Part shown: piece after piece, positions 13,673 to 26,600 of the stretch
How positions within the stretch are numbered: position 1 is the first letter of the stretch
Layout: every line of letters begins with the position of its first letter
DNA from: Aphelocoma coerulescens
Lineage: Eukaryota; Chordata; Aves; Passeriformes; Corvidae
NCBI RefSeq assembly: GCF_041296385.1
Contig: NC_091017.1
Coordinates: 49,536,214-49,600,213, forward strand
Reading direction: 5' to 3'
Length of the DNA: 64,000 nt
The notes under the pieces: generated by a model
The model's input: only the letters and a program-made list of their open reading frames with translations
What the model was told of the DNA's origin: nothing
The model's database searches: none
Made by a program: the position numbers and the translations under genes

Positions 13673-14578
13673 AGAGAATCGTGGAATGGCCTGGATTAGA
13701 CAGGATGTTAGAGATCGTCTTGTTTCAACCCTCCTGCCATGGACAGGGACATCCTTCACTAGACCAGGTTGCTTAGAGCTTCATCCAATCAGGCCTGGAA
13801 TATTTCCAGGGATGGGGTACCTGCTCTTTGGACAACCTGTACCAGCGCATCACCACCCTCACTGTCAAGAATTTTTTCCTAATATCATATCTAAAACTAC
13901 TCTCTTTCCAAATGAAAGTCTTTTCCATTTCCTCTTGTTGTGTCACTGCATGCCCTTGTAAAGTGTTCCTCTCCATCTTTCTTGTAGCTTCTTTTCAGGT
14001 ACTCAAAAGCTGCAATTAGGTCATCCTGGTCTCTTTTCCAGGCTGAACAGTCCCAATTCTCTGAGCCTTTTCTCACAGAAGAGGTGGTCCATCCCTCTAA
14101 TCATCTTGCTGGCCTCCTCTGGACTTGCTCCAACAGTTTGATGTCCTTCCTGAGCGGGGGACCCCAGAACTGGATGCAGCACTCCAGGTGGCATTTTTAC
14201 CAGAGCAGAGCAGAGGGGCAGAATCCCCTCCCACACCCTGCTGCCCACGGTGCTCTGGATGCAGCCCAGGACACGTTTGGCTCTCTGGGCTGTGAGTGCC
14301 CATGGCTGGGTCACATCCAGCCTCTCACCCACTCCAAGTCCTTTTTAGCCAGGCTGCTCTCAATCCCCAGCCTGTGTTCATACTGGGGGTTATCCTGACC
14401 CAGGTACAGCGCCTTGCACTTGCTCTTGTTAAACTCCATTTATCAAGCCTGTCTAGGTCCCTTTGGATGGCATCTTGTCCTTCAGGTGTGTAAACTGCAC
14501 ACTCAGCTTGGTGTCATCTACAAATTTGCTGAGGCTGCACTCATATCTTTTGTCTCTGTCATGATGATGTTCTTTAAC
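13673..14578 (-). mobile_element. CR1 LINE fragment: ORF2 reverse-transcriptase C-terminal part plus 3' UTR
   Basis: Read on the minus strand, the element enters ORF2 near the RT palm. SKFVDDTKLS (about plus 14504-14533) is the catalytic FADD box with alanine replaced by valine. It is followed by remnants of the ALTAQRAKRVLGCI and KRLRELGLFSLEKR regions, then by the YDIRKKFLTVRVV region typical of the CR1 ORF2 C-terminus. Several stops and frameshifts break the frame, so it is inactive. The 3' end at about 13673 lacks a clean terminal repeat. The 5' truncation falls just upstream of the FADD box. Overlapping frames on both strands in 13.7-14.6 kb are by-products of this element. Confidence 0.9.
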
Positions 14579-15064
14579 CACCTAGTCCTTTATTAATACA
14601 GCAGTTTTCCACTAATTTGTGTTTGCCACAGGGCTGGCCTACATGTTCTGCTGCACTTGGCTGTGCCAGTGGACTTTTTTTTCAGATACTTCATTCTCTC
14701 TGCTGTATGTTAGTGAGAAAGCTGTACTTACCTTAAAATGAGCCTATTGTATCTTTTATATATTCTTCTGTGCTTTTACAGCAATCATAACTGCATAATT
14801 GCTGCTCCTTGGATATTGTGTTGTAAGATATGCAATCACATCAAATCTGTTGAGTGATTCTGTAATTATATTTCATTTATTTTCATTGCTGAGACATAGT
14901 ATGATTATGCATTATCTTTCTTTCCTTGATTAGCAGTTTGACCAATATTGTTTTATAATCCATAGCTTAAATTAGAAGAAAAGTTTTAAAAGGCAACGGA
15001 CAAGATATTTTTCTTAAAATATTAAATCAGTTTTTGAGTAGCAGAGGAAAATGGGATTACAAGT
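14579..15064. other. Unassigned AT-rich spacer
   Basis: The stretch separates the CR1 fragment from the next LTR. Nothing was recognised in it. Confidence 0.55.
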
Positions 15065-15645
15065 TGTACTGAGTTTGCATGGCCAAGCTTTGGTAGTGCG
15101 GGGGGATACAGGGGTGGCTTCTGTGAGAACCTGCTGGAAGCTTCCTCCATATCTGGCAGGGCCAATTCCTAGCAGCTCCAAAGATGAATGTGCTGATCAA
15201 GGCTGGGCCAATTAGAAACAGTGGTAAAGCCTCTGTGATAACATATTTAAGAAGGAGAAAAACCCCATTATTACACAGATGTAATTGCGGACAGAGAAGA
15301 GTAGGGTGAGAATAAGTGAGAGGAACTACTTTGCAGACACCAAGGTTAGTGGAGAAGGAGGCAGAGGAGGTGCTTCTGGTTCCAGAGCTGAGATTCCTCT
15401 GCAGCCCGTGGTGAGCACCATGGAAAGTCAGACTGTGCACCTGCAGCCCATGGAGATCCACGGGGATGCAGAGATCCACCTGCAGCCCCTGAAGGAAACC
15501 CACACCAGAGCAGGTGGATGCCTGTGAGGAGGCTTTGACACTGTGGAAGACCCAAGGTGAGAGGGGCCCATGCTGGAGCAGCCTGTCCTTGAAGGACTGC
15601 ACCCCGTGGGAAAGTGACCCATGTTGCATCAGTTGCACTTTACAG
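15065..15645 (+). mobile_element. Avian ERV LTR (3' end unclear)
   Basis: The block begins TGTACTGAGTTTGCATGGCC, which I recall as the 5' terminus of a widespread avian ERV LTR or LTR-like element. A TATTTAAGAAGG motif at about 15244 fits a TATA element. Further 3' come imperfect repeats of CTGCAGCCC (about 15400, 15441 and 15480), followed by units resembling CCCGTGGGA-GACCCA, characteristic of this family. Similarity fades near 15645 and no second boundary or target duplication was found, so the copy is probably truncated. The 212-codon minus-strand frame at 15057-15695 exists only because this GC-rich repeat happens to lack stops. No retroviral gene is attached. Confidence 0.7.
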
Positions 15646-17806
15646 AGATGTTTCCTGTTTGCTGTCTGTAAAAGACCATATTCTTGGTTTACCAAGATTC
15701 TCTTGGTAATTTTTTTCTAAGGTGATGACATAGCTTTTTTGTTTTAGATTTGAGATATGCTGTTGCCTGTTATTTATGAAACAACACATTTATTCTTATT
15801 TAGTCTTGCTTCCAAGGCAATTTTTTTTACTAGATTTATATCTAAAATAATTAGCTTGAATTCAGACTATTTCTAAAGTAGCTCTTAGTTTAATATAATG
15901 GCATTTGAAACAGTGTAGAAATTCCTTTGCCAAGTGGTTTACAATATTATTAAATATGCTTAGCACGTGTAGCCAATTCCAAAAACCTCACTGTAAGTTG
16001 CTGCCAAATCATTAAATGAACCAGGGAATAGACACCTGTTTTAGTGTTCTGCTTACACTAAAAGGAAAAGAAATATAAAAGGTCTGAGGCAATAGTGGCT
16101 TTTTAAATTGGCTTTAAATTCTTTCAGATTTGAAACATTATTTTAGTTGAATGACAATGTTCATCTGCATGCCTTCATTGCTCATCCACCCACTCAGTAG
16201 CTGAGACTAGTACTTGTGTCCCAATAAACTTGGTCTCTAACACCTGAAGATGCTGAATTAAGTTGTATTTAAAAATCTTGTGCAACCCATCTACTTTGAG
16301 ACATTATCTAGTTTTTAATAGTGAGGAGAAAAGAGGAAATAGGCTCCTACTGTGGTAGCTATCAGCTTTCTTTGTTTTTTGCTCACTGAAGATCATATTA
16401 TATTTCTTCTATTTCTCTTTTAAGTTCCTAGTGAATATGGAGTATAAGAATTAATTTGATTTGTCTTCTAAGCCTTGTATAAATTTGTATCATCAGTTGC
16501 TAATGGTTCAGCTGCTTTCTTCGTTGGTGTTTTCCACTTCAAGTATTTAAATAATATTGTATTATTTCCATTCACTCTCAGAACAATACTGTTACCACCG
16601 ACAGTTTTACATTCCTAATGATATTTTAGAACGTTTCTGCTTGGCTTCATCCTAGTCTCTTTAAAAATATGTGTACTCAATCTGTCATTTACTAACTTTC
16701 GTGTAACAGAAAAAATGCTGTAATCCAGTAGGACTTCAATGTTTACAACATCTGATTGATCTTAAACACTTTATTGCTTTTTAATAGCTAGATACATCCT
16801 GAAACTGAATGTGTATTCTTTGTTAAATCTCCTATTTGCTGCAAAATCCTTATAAGAAATTTAATTATCTTTAGCAATTCTTATTAATTAATGTCAATAT
16901 CTTCCTGATATTTCCTCTCTGAAATTCTGGTGTTCTCTTTATTTTCATCCCTGAAATAATAGATGTGTTTATTCAGCTATAAAACTTAGTAGTGTTTCTG
17001 AGTTCCAGTTGCTGGAAAATGAAAGATAGTTAACAGACATATAAAAATACCAAGCTCAAGTACTATTACAATAAAGGCTGCATTGTGGAACAGTTATCTG
17101 CAAGCCAGTGAGGTATTACAGTCATATTTAATGGTAAGTAATCAGATCACATGGAGAATAGTCAGGGTATCACACACAGCTTCTGAAAACTGTGCAGTTT
17201 TAACTTTGAACTCAAAGGCAGAAAAACAAATAGCTGTTCTGCTTCATCTCTTTTGATCAAAAGCAGAAACACTGAAAGAAAACTTCATTGCAATTTCTTC
17301 ATCATATAGGTGATTAGCAATGATAAAGCCTGTCATATTTTTCTACTAAGGGGAGTGCACTTCTGTGGTGTCCATGGTAATCTCCACACTGCTTCTAGGG
17401 ATTTTATTCTACTTCCTTCTTAACTTAATTTTAATAAACTTCCTTATTTTCTATTATTTACCTCTTTGAAATGTAATGTATTTGGTCTTTCTTTGTTCCC
17501 AGAATCTGCTGTATATACAATTTTGTGATCACTGTTAAAAAACTGGCACTTTTGAAAGAGATTTGAAAGTTCTATGAGATTTGCTTAAACTAAATCTCAT
17601 ACATCATATAGATCCAAGTCAAGATTCATTATCAAGCTCTTTCTTAATACAATCCTCAATAACATTTACAAATTTTGTCTCTATATGATGGTATTCTGAC
17701 ATGATATTTGTCCAGATTTTCAGAACAGTGGAAATTACATGGCAGAAATTATTTGCCTCCTTTGGTGCCTCACTGATTTCTCTAAGCATATTGCATATGG
17801 GGTGTA

Positions 17807-17820
17807 TGTGTGTGTGTGTG
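17807..17820. repeat. (TG)7 microsatellite
   Basis: Seven uninterrupted TG units, potentially length-polymorphic. Confidence 0.95.
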
Positions 17821-19718
17821 GCTCATTGATGACATAAACCCCAAATCATAATTTTCAAATTTAGGCTTAGAATTTTATACCATGCAGATTTTGTGTTAAT
17901 TTACAGGTTGGTTAATTTGATTAGTTAATTTATTTAAGATAGAGAATTACTCTTCCCATAACAGAAATTTCTCTGTGGTTCCTGAATATTTTATCCTCTG
18001 CTCTCATACAGTTACATTGATCATCTGACTTCTGTACATTTCCAACATGTATGGTATATTAATCTGGTATTTTATTTTGGGTTGCACATTCCAATTTCTC
18101 CATCTTCTTTCTTAGGCTTCCAGCATTTACAAAGTGGAAGACATGCTATTGATTGGTTACATTTCATGTCACTCTTTTAACATGTCAGTTTGCTTCCTAT
18201 TTCTATATTTGATTATTTAATTATTTCCATCCCCTGTCCGACCTTTTTTTTCAGAATACAGATTTTTTTTTTGTCTTCATCTTTACAAATGTAATCTTAA
18301 ACCCTGTATATTTGTTCGTGTCAGCTTTCTCTCACTACTCAGTGTAAAGTTCACTGTCAGCCCTGTTCACTTTAATCATGAGCATCTTGGTTCCTTAGAG
18401 CTGAATTCAGGTCCTTTCCTTATGGACAGAGTGCCCTCAGTTCCTGAAAAATTGAATAATCCTCCTTTTACAGCAAGTTCTGAAACTGTGTGTACATCAC
18501 TGTTCCTGGACATGTGGGTACTAACAACACTTCAGAGATGCTAGCAAAGACCCTGGTTGTGTTTTCTAGAACTCTATATTTTGTGTCTGAAATATTTCCT
18601 CTTGCCTATTTCATTAATATACTTGGAGTAAACAATTACATTACTCTCCCCAGCATTTCCAAGCTGGTTCCTTCTAATGCCTGTATCTTCCTGTCTGGTA
18701 CCTTGTAGGGCTCAGAAACCCAGAAACCTATTTGCCTGAGAAAGCAGGCTTCCACCTATGCAAAATGTTTTCTGTTTCCAGAAGGGCATTCTCAGTAGGG
18801 AATGCTGTCCAGCAGCAACACCTGTGTCTTGTGTTAGTCTTCTTTTTGTTAGACTTTGATGTTTCTGAGCATTGCTGTGAACCTCTTCACCCTTGAAATC
18901 CTATTGCAGTGAAACCACTACTTACCAGATCTTTGTATGTAGTCCTGGGTCTCTGCTTATTCACTGAAGTTCTCATTGCTTTGGAGAAGTATAGAACATG
19001 TTAGTTCTGGGCAAAGAATTTATATTGACAATTAATTGCAGGCTTTGCACATGATTGTATAATACAGTAACTTTTATAAGGGAAGATTTTGTTATATAAA
19101 CCACAATTATCTGCATGCTCCACCTCATATGCTGAAGCCTTACTCAGCAGGAGATACATGCATAAAAATCTTCCATGAAGAACTTCTGCATAATTGGAGT
19201 GAAAAAATAATGCATTTTAATTTATATCAGAAAGAAAAGTAACATAATGGAATGGAATAAGTTGCAAGGGACTTTGAGTCCCAACATTTTTTATCTTTTT
19301 TCTTTTCATTTGCAGGTAGTTGCTGTCTTTACATTTTCTTTCTATTTTTAAGAAGTACTTGAAACTCCCAACTGCAAGAATTATTCTGGAAATCATTGTC
19401 AATGGGCCGCTATATGATATTTGTCATATTTTAAAACTGCTTAGAAAAGCCTTTTTCTTTTGGCTAAAGGCTGATGAGGAAGCATGTCTTGCCTTCCCAC
19501 TGCTTCTGTTACAATCAGACTGATAAGATTTGTTTTCAACATAAACTAATTCATAAAACAAACAAAAAACCACTTCTAAGTATCACTTATGCCAATAAGT
19601 TTTATTCCCTTAGATAAAGGGCGTAATTTTGAGATCTTTGACATTTAAAAAGACATTAGAAATCCCTAAATCGTGTACAATTTATACTGAGTGATTATCA
19701 TCTATGCTAATTAAATGC

Positions 19719-19768
19719 ATAATAATATATATATTATATTGTATGATAATATATATCATATAATAAAT
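19719..19768. repeat. AT-rich low-complexity and inverted repeats
   Basis: The sequence is almost entirely A and T and includes ATGATAATATATATCAT, a near-palindrome that could extrude under superhelical stress. Confidence 0.85.
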
Positions 19769-20084
19769 AGTGATGATATACTCCTTGGTAAAATAACCAT
19801 TAAAATAACACAACTTCTGTTTGTCTGTTTGCTCAGTATTACTCAATTGTAGATAATGTAAATTTTAAAAGGAAATTCTAGTTTACTAAATCACATGGTT
19901 ATAGAAATTCTCTCTGCAAAAAGACATGTAGAGGAAAAGCATTCACTGTTATGTGTGTAAATTCTCACACTCACATTAATGTTCCTCAAAGATAAGTCTG
20001 TGTAATATAGGCATGACTAAGCTTAAATGCCATTTTCAGTGTATTTAGCAAACAAAGCCATATCTGCCAAGTTTGTAACTTCTT

Positions 20085-20086
<2 letters not shown>

Positions 20087-20127
<41 letters not shown>
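20087..20127. repeat. 41-bp poly(T) tract
   Basis: Forty-one consecutive T residues, by far the longest homopolymer here. It could be the poly(A) tail of a minus-strand retrocopy, in which case the retrocopied sequence would lie at coordinates above 20128. I recognise nothing there, and CR1 elements do not carry poly(A) tails. Replication slippage or a sequencing or assembly length error are alternatives. Confidence 0.95.
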
Positions 20128-20131
<4 letters not shown>

Positions 20132-23100
20132 AGAATAGGTAAGGGAAAGAGATTAATAAGGACTCTTTTATAAGGCAAGTACTACGTTCTCATAGTTGAG
20201 GAATTTTATGCAAATATTGATGAATGCTCATCCTATATGTAGGATAGAGAGGGACACAGCATGATGGCTTAAGTCCTTCCCAGCATCTGACTGATGGAAC
20301 TGAGCACCATAACAAACGGGGTTATCCTTCTTGATTAGGAAGTGCAAACAGAGTGCAGACAGTAACAATGTATCCTCATTCTTTTTTAGTCTGTCTCGCT
20401 GGAGCTGGAAGGCAGGCACTTTCATTTTCTGAACAGTTTACTTCCAGTGTCATTCCTTGCATTTCTCTTTCAAATTTACTCTGTACTTCGTCTATTGTCT
20501 GGTGATGTCCTTTTCAATATCCATTGCAATATAAAACATGGCCAGGGTTACCTATTATCCAAAGCTGAATGCAGAATTACCTTATTGATGGCATTTCAAA
20601 TTTCAGCAAACTTCAACAACAATTAGCTTTTAACAACTGCTGTTAGACACCCATCAAGCTGGTGTAGAAGACACACTACATATTGATTTGTGAATCCATT
20701 GATAAACCCTTTTATTTCACAGCTGAACTGACTTAGATATTTGTACATGTAAATTTTTTTTTAACAGCAAATTGCTGAAAATTTTTAAATTCAACTCTTC
20801 TGCCAGTATTCTCTCTTCTAGGTTTTATGATGGGTTCTGACACAGATGTAAAAGTTACGTTTGCAAAAGGACTCATAGGATATGGCTGATCATCTCTATT
20901 TTCTTCTGCTTAATCTGTCAGCATTGCCATAGGCATAGCAACAGTTAAAGTTGCATGGAACTATTTGCAAGCGAATATGAAAGAATCCATGATGTGTCTC
21001 ATAGTCAGCACTTAGCATTAGCAACACCATTCTCTTGGTTGCTTCAATCATCTGCAAAATCTGAAGGTTGTAAAGCATCATGGAATTTTAAAACTTTCCA
21101 GCTGGAATTTTTTACTTGATTTTTATAAAAGGAAAACTTTTCACAAACCTTACTATTTAATGGACAAATCTATGAAAGAGGCTTCTGACCATGAGCATGT
21201 CTAATGAAATATAGTAATTTTAATTATCCTAACAATCATTTGTAACAGCAAAAAGATGGTGAGTCTTCCTACAGGGACAGTAATGAAACTGGCAGTTGAG
21301 GTGGTGGACAAAGAAAGGAGAATGAATTAGGTTTTGAAACTCCCTGACCCACCCAATTTCCAATTGCTTTTTAGACGTGGCTTACAGTCTTCTCAAGTGT
21401 TCTAAATTAATCAGCTTTTGCAGAAGTTAGATCAGGGCTTGTTCCAATTCCAAATGAAATCTCAAAAATATTTGAAACGATTAACCTGTTAAACCTGGCT
21501 GCTGGGTAACGTGCTGTTTCTACATAGTTCTGGGTTTGCAGAGCCCTTCATGCAATTCACTCTACAAGATGCTCTGAAACACAGCAGGGAGAGAAATCAG
21601 CTGACAAAACCAGCAGCAACTGATTGAAGATATTTAACCTGTTATGGTCATTTTAAATTTTGTTTAATGACAACTGTTTCTTCTGTCTAAACTATTGCTT
21701 AAGTTTTAATAGAAGTAACTTGTATTCCATGGTGATGGAAAAGCCCCAGTGAGCTGTGTTTCTTTTTAAATGAAATTGTCTTTATCTTGTAACTGCGGTC
21801 TGGTGGACTGTGAATTTCATTTGACAACAGAGGATAAGAGTGACCGAGCTGAGTTTTAGTCTAAGTTTATTTTCACTTGTTCATTAGTGACACTCAATGT
21901 CTCACCAGTTTAGGAGAAAACTTGATATAGTGACTTTTCCTTCAGGAAAGGGTCTTGTATTGGAACACAGTAGTTCACTGATACTTGTTTCTCCCAAAAC
22001 TAGCAAAGTTTTTCAACATATTTAATTTTTAAAAAATACAGCTTTACAGGGAAAAAGTTATCTTTTGCCATCCTGCCTCTAGCAGTACTTCTATCAAAGT
22101 AGGAGTTAGTAATGACGTTTATTAGCACTTTTATGAGTAGATATGAAATGAGGTGGAAAAAGATTTTTCCAAGAATTGTTTTAAACTATCATTTTCCTGC
22201 CAAAGTTTCTAAATGACCCTCTCACTCTTGTGCTTCTTTAGATCTGTTAAGCTATTTATCTTGTCATTAATTTAGTGGGAGTCTGGGTACACTTAGTGCC
22301 TCCTAGGGTGCATTCCCCTCCCTTGTACTTTAGTCCATCAAACTACTGTTTTGGGCAGAGGTTATTTAATAAATGTGAGTTTGACACTGTCCCTATGAAT
22401 TGCCTAGTCTGCAGAGAAGAGATTATATCAACTCTATTATAATAACTGAAATTTCTTGCTACAGAATTAGACACTTGATCTATTTGAAAGAAAACCACAG
22501 CTATAAAACCACCACAAGGAAATGAGCAGAATTTTTCCTTGCCGAAGGGAAGTTCTCAATGGCAAAAAACCCCACCCCAAACCCAAATAAAAATCCCCAA
22601 ACAAAAGCTGCTGGCATTGATTGTGGGTGTCCTTTCTACTCCACTTTAGGGCAGGTGGAAGAGCGTGTGGGATAGCAGTAGAGAGTGGATGGAGGTCCGA
22701 TGATGCTTGCTTCCTGGAGCAGATGCTTTGAAGAACCACTTGTGTGGAGAACTCAAAGTACACTGGAAGTTGAACCCTCACTCTGTCCCAGCTCTTGAAA
22801 TAAAAAGGCTGCCTCTTAAAGCCTTCTCTGCACCAAGCATAGACCTTTTTCCTGCCCCTGCAGCCTTCTTCTGAGTATTGCTATTTCAACTGTTATCATT
22901 TCCCATGTTATTTATTTGTCTCTTTGGTCATCTGTTGGAAAATACTCCCTGGAGGTATGTGCAATACTTTCAAGACAAGCCAAGAATTTTTATTGTTTTT
23001 TATTCATTTAAGCTTTCTGTGAGATGACAAAGGAGGAGTGAGGGGAAGCTGTAACTTAAAACAGCTGATGCAAGTTACTTGAAATTAAAATAAATTTAAC

Positions 23101-23139
23101 GAGATTGTCATACATTGTTATGAACTTGGAACCCAGTTT
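20128..23139. other. Unassigned AT-rich DNA
   Basis: No gene or repeat was recognised. The 104-codon minus frame at 22467-22781 lacks recognisable domains. Confidence 0.5.
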
Positions 23140-23332
23140 CTCAGAGGGAAAAAGCAGGGACATGTCCATGGAAGAGAGCTTGTGGACTCCCCATCCTTGG
23201 AGATGCTCAAGGCCAGGCTGAATGGGGCTCTGAATAACCCGATCAAGTTGGTGGCATCCCTCCCAGTGGTGGGGGGGTGGAAATAGATTATGTTTGAGGT
23301 CCTTCCAGCCCTAACCATTCTATGATTCTATG
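23140..23332 (+). mobile_element. CR1 LINE 3' end
   Basis: The CR1 3' region is recognisable from GTGGACTCCCCATCCTTGG and CTCAAGGCCAGGCTGAATGG through TTGAGGTCCTTCCAGCCC to the terminus CCATTCTATGATTCTATG. The terminal repeat is nearly perfect, so this copy is probably younger than the one at 1.6 kb. The 5' limit is approximate. A run of seven Gs interrupts the middle. Confidence 0.88.
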
Positions 23333-23391
23333 CTAAACTAGAAAGCTGACATATTTTATTTTTATTTGAAAACCCCTGAAATTTGCAGGGC

Positions 23392-23622
23392 TAGGCAATT
23401 TAGAATTACGAAGAAATTATTTACTGGCAAGAATTTCAGACCCTGGCACAGGCTGCCCAGAGAAGTTGTGGATGCCCCATCCATTGAAGTGTTCAAGGCC
23501 AGGTTGGAGGGGGCTTTGATTTATCTGGTCAAATGGAAGGTGTCCCTGCCCATGGCAGGGTTTTGGAACTAGATGAACTAGATGTTCTCCTGTCCAACCC
23601 AGGCCATTCTATGATTTTATGA
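23392..23622 (+). mobile_element. CR1 LINE 3' end with ORF2 C-terminal codons
   Basis: The plus frame from about 23392 reads WHRLPREVVDAPSIEVFKAR, the conserved C-terminal segment of CR1 ORF2. It is followed by GGTGTCCCTGCCCATGGCAG and the terminus CCATTCTATGATTTTATGA. It starts about 60 bp after another CR1 3' end in the same orientation. Because both copies have their own terminus, they are separate 5'-truncated insertions or a tandem duplication rather than one split element. The 68-codon frame at 23366-23572 is this remnant, not a host gene. Confidence 0.9.
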
Positions 23623-26600
23623 ATATAGGTTTCCTAAGGATTTAAAATCAATAGGAAAATAGTAATTGGTGTGTGCTAGTGGCTGGAAAACAGAATGATA
23701 AATGAAAAATAAATAACTCTGAAACAGCATCTGCAGATGCTGACTATCAGTCTAAGCTTGTAACAGCTCCTGCTTCCACTGTGAACTGCTATTTTGCCAA
23801 GTAAATGACAAATAATAAACACTGATAAATGAAGTATGAAAATCCTAAAGTATATTTTGTTTTTCTCTCAGCTTCATCTGATAATAAATTGATGTTTTTA
23901 AAATTCCAACTTCTCTCATTAGTATCAGAATTCCTATTTTCAGCATGAAATTATATTTCCCATGTGAATATGATAGCTGCTTTTTGTTCCATGATTCTAT
24001 ACACTGAAAAACAGCTGGTTTGGTTTATGATTAATTATTGGGATAGATTAAATCTTACTGTTTGTTTTTAAACTTTCATTGCCTTGGACTGGAAGGAGAA
24101 AATTTACCAGCAGGTGTCATATAGCTTAAGTAATAATGATACTACATCATATAAATAAGTACATATGGGCACAAAAGTCTTTTGTACAAATAAAATGTAA
24201 AAGAGGATGTGATTCAACGAAATATCATACAGAAATAATATGTATCTTGAATAAATGTGGGGTTTTTTTGTAATTGTTAAATCATACAACCTTTCTATAT
24301 AACAGCCTGTGACGTGGTTATCTTATTGGTGTTTCACTAGTGGTAAGCATAATGTAAAATCTGCTATGAGATAAGCAGGATCTGGTTTTGAGCACTATGG
24401 AATGCTGTAACACATGGATGCTGCCTTTGATAAAAGACCAGGACCTATGTCTACAGCTGTTAATTCAGAGGTGGTGGTGCTCCACAACTCTGATCCTAGC
24501 AGTATTCATGGGAAATGTGGGAGTATGAAAATGTGATGAAAGAATGAAGATCAAGTTCAGAGTTTTCTTAGTGCATATAGATTAAATGACCAGAGAGAAA
24601 TACTGAGCCTACACAGTTAAGACATAGTTTGCAAACCTGAGTCATTGTGAATGCAGTTTGCAAACCCGAGTCATTGAGAATGCAGTTATGCTGTCTTTAT
24701 TTGTTAATCCTTATTTCTTACATTTGTTTACAAATAGAGAAAGCTAAACATATTAATGATGATGTAGGTAGCACAAAAGCAATCATTGTAATGGTGGGAT
24801 AAGAGGAACACTGGAACCAGGCAGTTCAGGAGGTGAGACCACTTCCTCACTGGACATTTTAAAGATAATCATGTTCACTGCAAATGAATGAACACAAGGT
24901 TGTTCCTTGCTTTGACACTCTTAAAATTTGGCCAAAACCAAAAAATGGTGTGATTGAGTTGTGCAACTTACTGTACTCGCTTTATCTTTCATTGCTCATT
25001 ACTTAGTAGGATGGACCCTTCTTTTCTCATCTGTACCTTTGTTTTCCTCTTCAACATGTGCTCTCTGAGGAAAATATGCAAAGGCTGCTTTCCTCTCTGC
25101 TCCCTGGCTGTGCCCTGTTTGACAAAAGCAGAGGGTCCAGTGCTGTTAGAAAAACCTAACAGTCCATCACACACACAGACTTAATCTTCGGTTTTCTTTT
25201 CACCTTTGGGAAACAGAACGGGAAAAAGCTGCTGCAAATCCCATATGCATTTCACTTGTAGAAGTAGGAATACTCCCTGTAAGTTATTTCAAAAAGAAAA
25301 GAAAAAAAAGGGCATGTTGCATGACTCAAAAGAAAAGGACTAAAGCAGAAAAATGTTTAGCAACTGACTAATTTAAAATTACAGGTAAAATAAATAAAGA
25401 GTGTTCAGATGTTAGGAATTATCAAGCTCAGTATCTAAGCTTGAGCTGTGTGCAATATAAAATTAATCATGCAATGACATATTTTTCTTCCTATGTGCTT
25501 AGAATTTTCCAATAAGGAATTTTAGTGATGCATTGTTCCCCCTGCATTTACAGTGCTCTACCAGAGTTTTAAATAATGACTCCCCTTCCCAGATTCTGGA
25601 AGTTTAAAAATATTAGAGTATGTTTTAAAATAATAATGGGAAGAGTTATATATGCATGTATTAATTCCATTTTAATAAGAGAATAAATGCAGTGAGCTAC
25701 AGAGAAGTGGTGGGAAATCCAGTCAGGCAAAAATTTTCCTATATTCAAGTGTTGCAATGTAACACTAAAATCTAGATATAGATTAATATAATCTTTATTT
25801 CTGCTAATCTAATTTTTCTTCTATTTTGGCAAATAATTTCTTGATATCAGCCTAAGTGCTATTGTGTGAACTATAGTTTTATTAGCTAGCTTTATTCATA
25901 ATCTTTCAGCTTTAGGATGTAGGCTATACACTGGCTATATAAAACTTTACAACCAGTAAGAAAATAATTCAGTATAAAATCCATTAGAAAGAAATTACTT
26001 TGGTCAGAACATGCAACTATCCTTCATTCGTGATTTCTATGAGGCTTCTGGGCAGAGTACTTAACTCAGATCTGCTCAGGTCAATTTCTTTCTTTAATAC
26101 TAACCTGCAGCTATGAACATGTATTATTAGAGAAATGATGTCATGGAAAATCACCCTGATGTGAAACCTTATTAGAAATCACAAGTGAATAGGCTCGCTT
26201 GGGGCATTTGAATAACAAAGCAATGCATGACTGAAAGTTGGCAACACTTCAGCTCCTTTAAGGCTCATAGATTATGTGGATTTTGGTTCAGTTCATAGTA
26301 TCTAACTAAGTAGGTTTCACTTTCTATTGCTACTGAGATTTGTCACCAGATAATGAGTTCCAAACATGGTTGAGAATTTATAAAATGTCTTACCCAGAAT
26401 GAGATGAACAGTAGAACTAGGAAGATCTTATTAATTTGGTGGTAATTTTAGTTGTTATGCTAAGCTCAATTTTAAAACTGTATGAACTGATCTGAATAAC
26501 TAATCAAAGTTAATATGCTATCCTTTAGCATTTGAATGATTTTCATGAGGATATGTGCTTAAGAAATAAATCTTGAAGTAATCTAAGTACTGTTTAGAAG

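Larger units (their letters stand above)
15646..20086. other. Unassigned AT-rich DNA
   Basis: No gene was recognised. Small structures are seven TG units (17807-17820), a perfect 14-bp palindrome CTTTTGATCAAAAG (17250-17263), and an AT-rich low-complexity patch near 19.7 kb. A 72-codon frame at 18490-18708 contains HVGTNNTSE, slightly reminiscent of the esterase-like motif in CR1 ORF1, but the rest does not match well enough to annotate. Confidence 0.5.

Noticed and set aside
15057..15695. 212-codon minus-strand open frame
   Set aside because: It lies almost exactly over the antisense of an ERV LTR with GC-rich internal repeats.
18490..18708. 72-codon frame with HVGTNNTSE, possibly the esterase domain of CR1 ORF1
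   Set aside because: Only one short motif fits. The following residues do not align convincingly to the usual ORF1 segment, and no other CR1 sequence is nearby.
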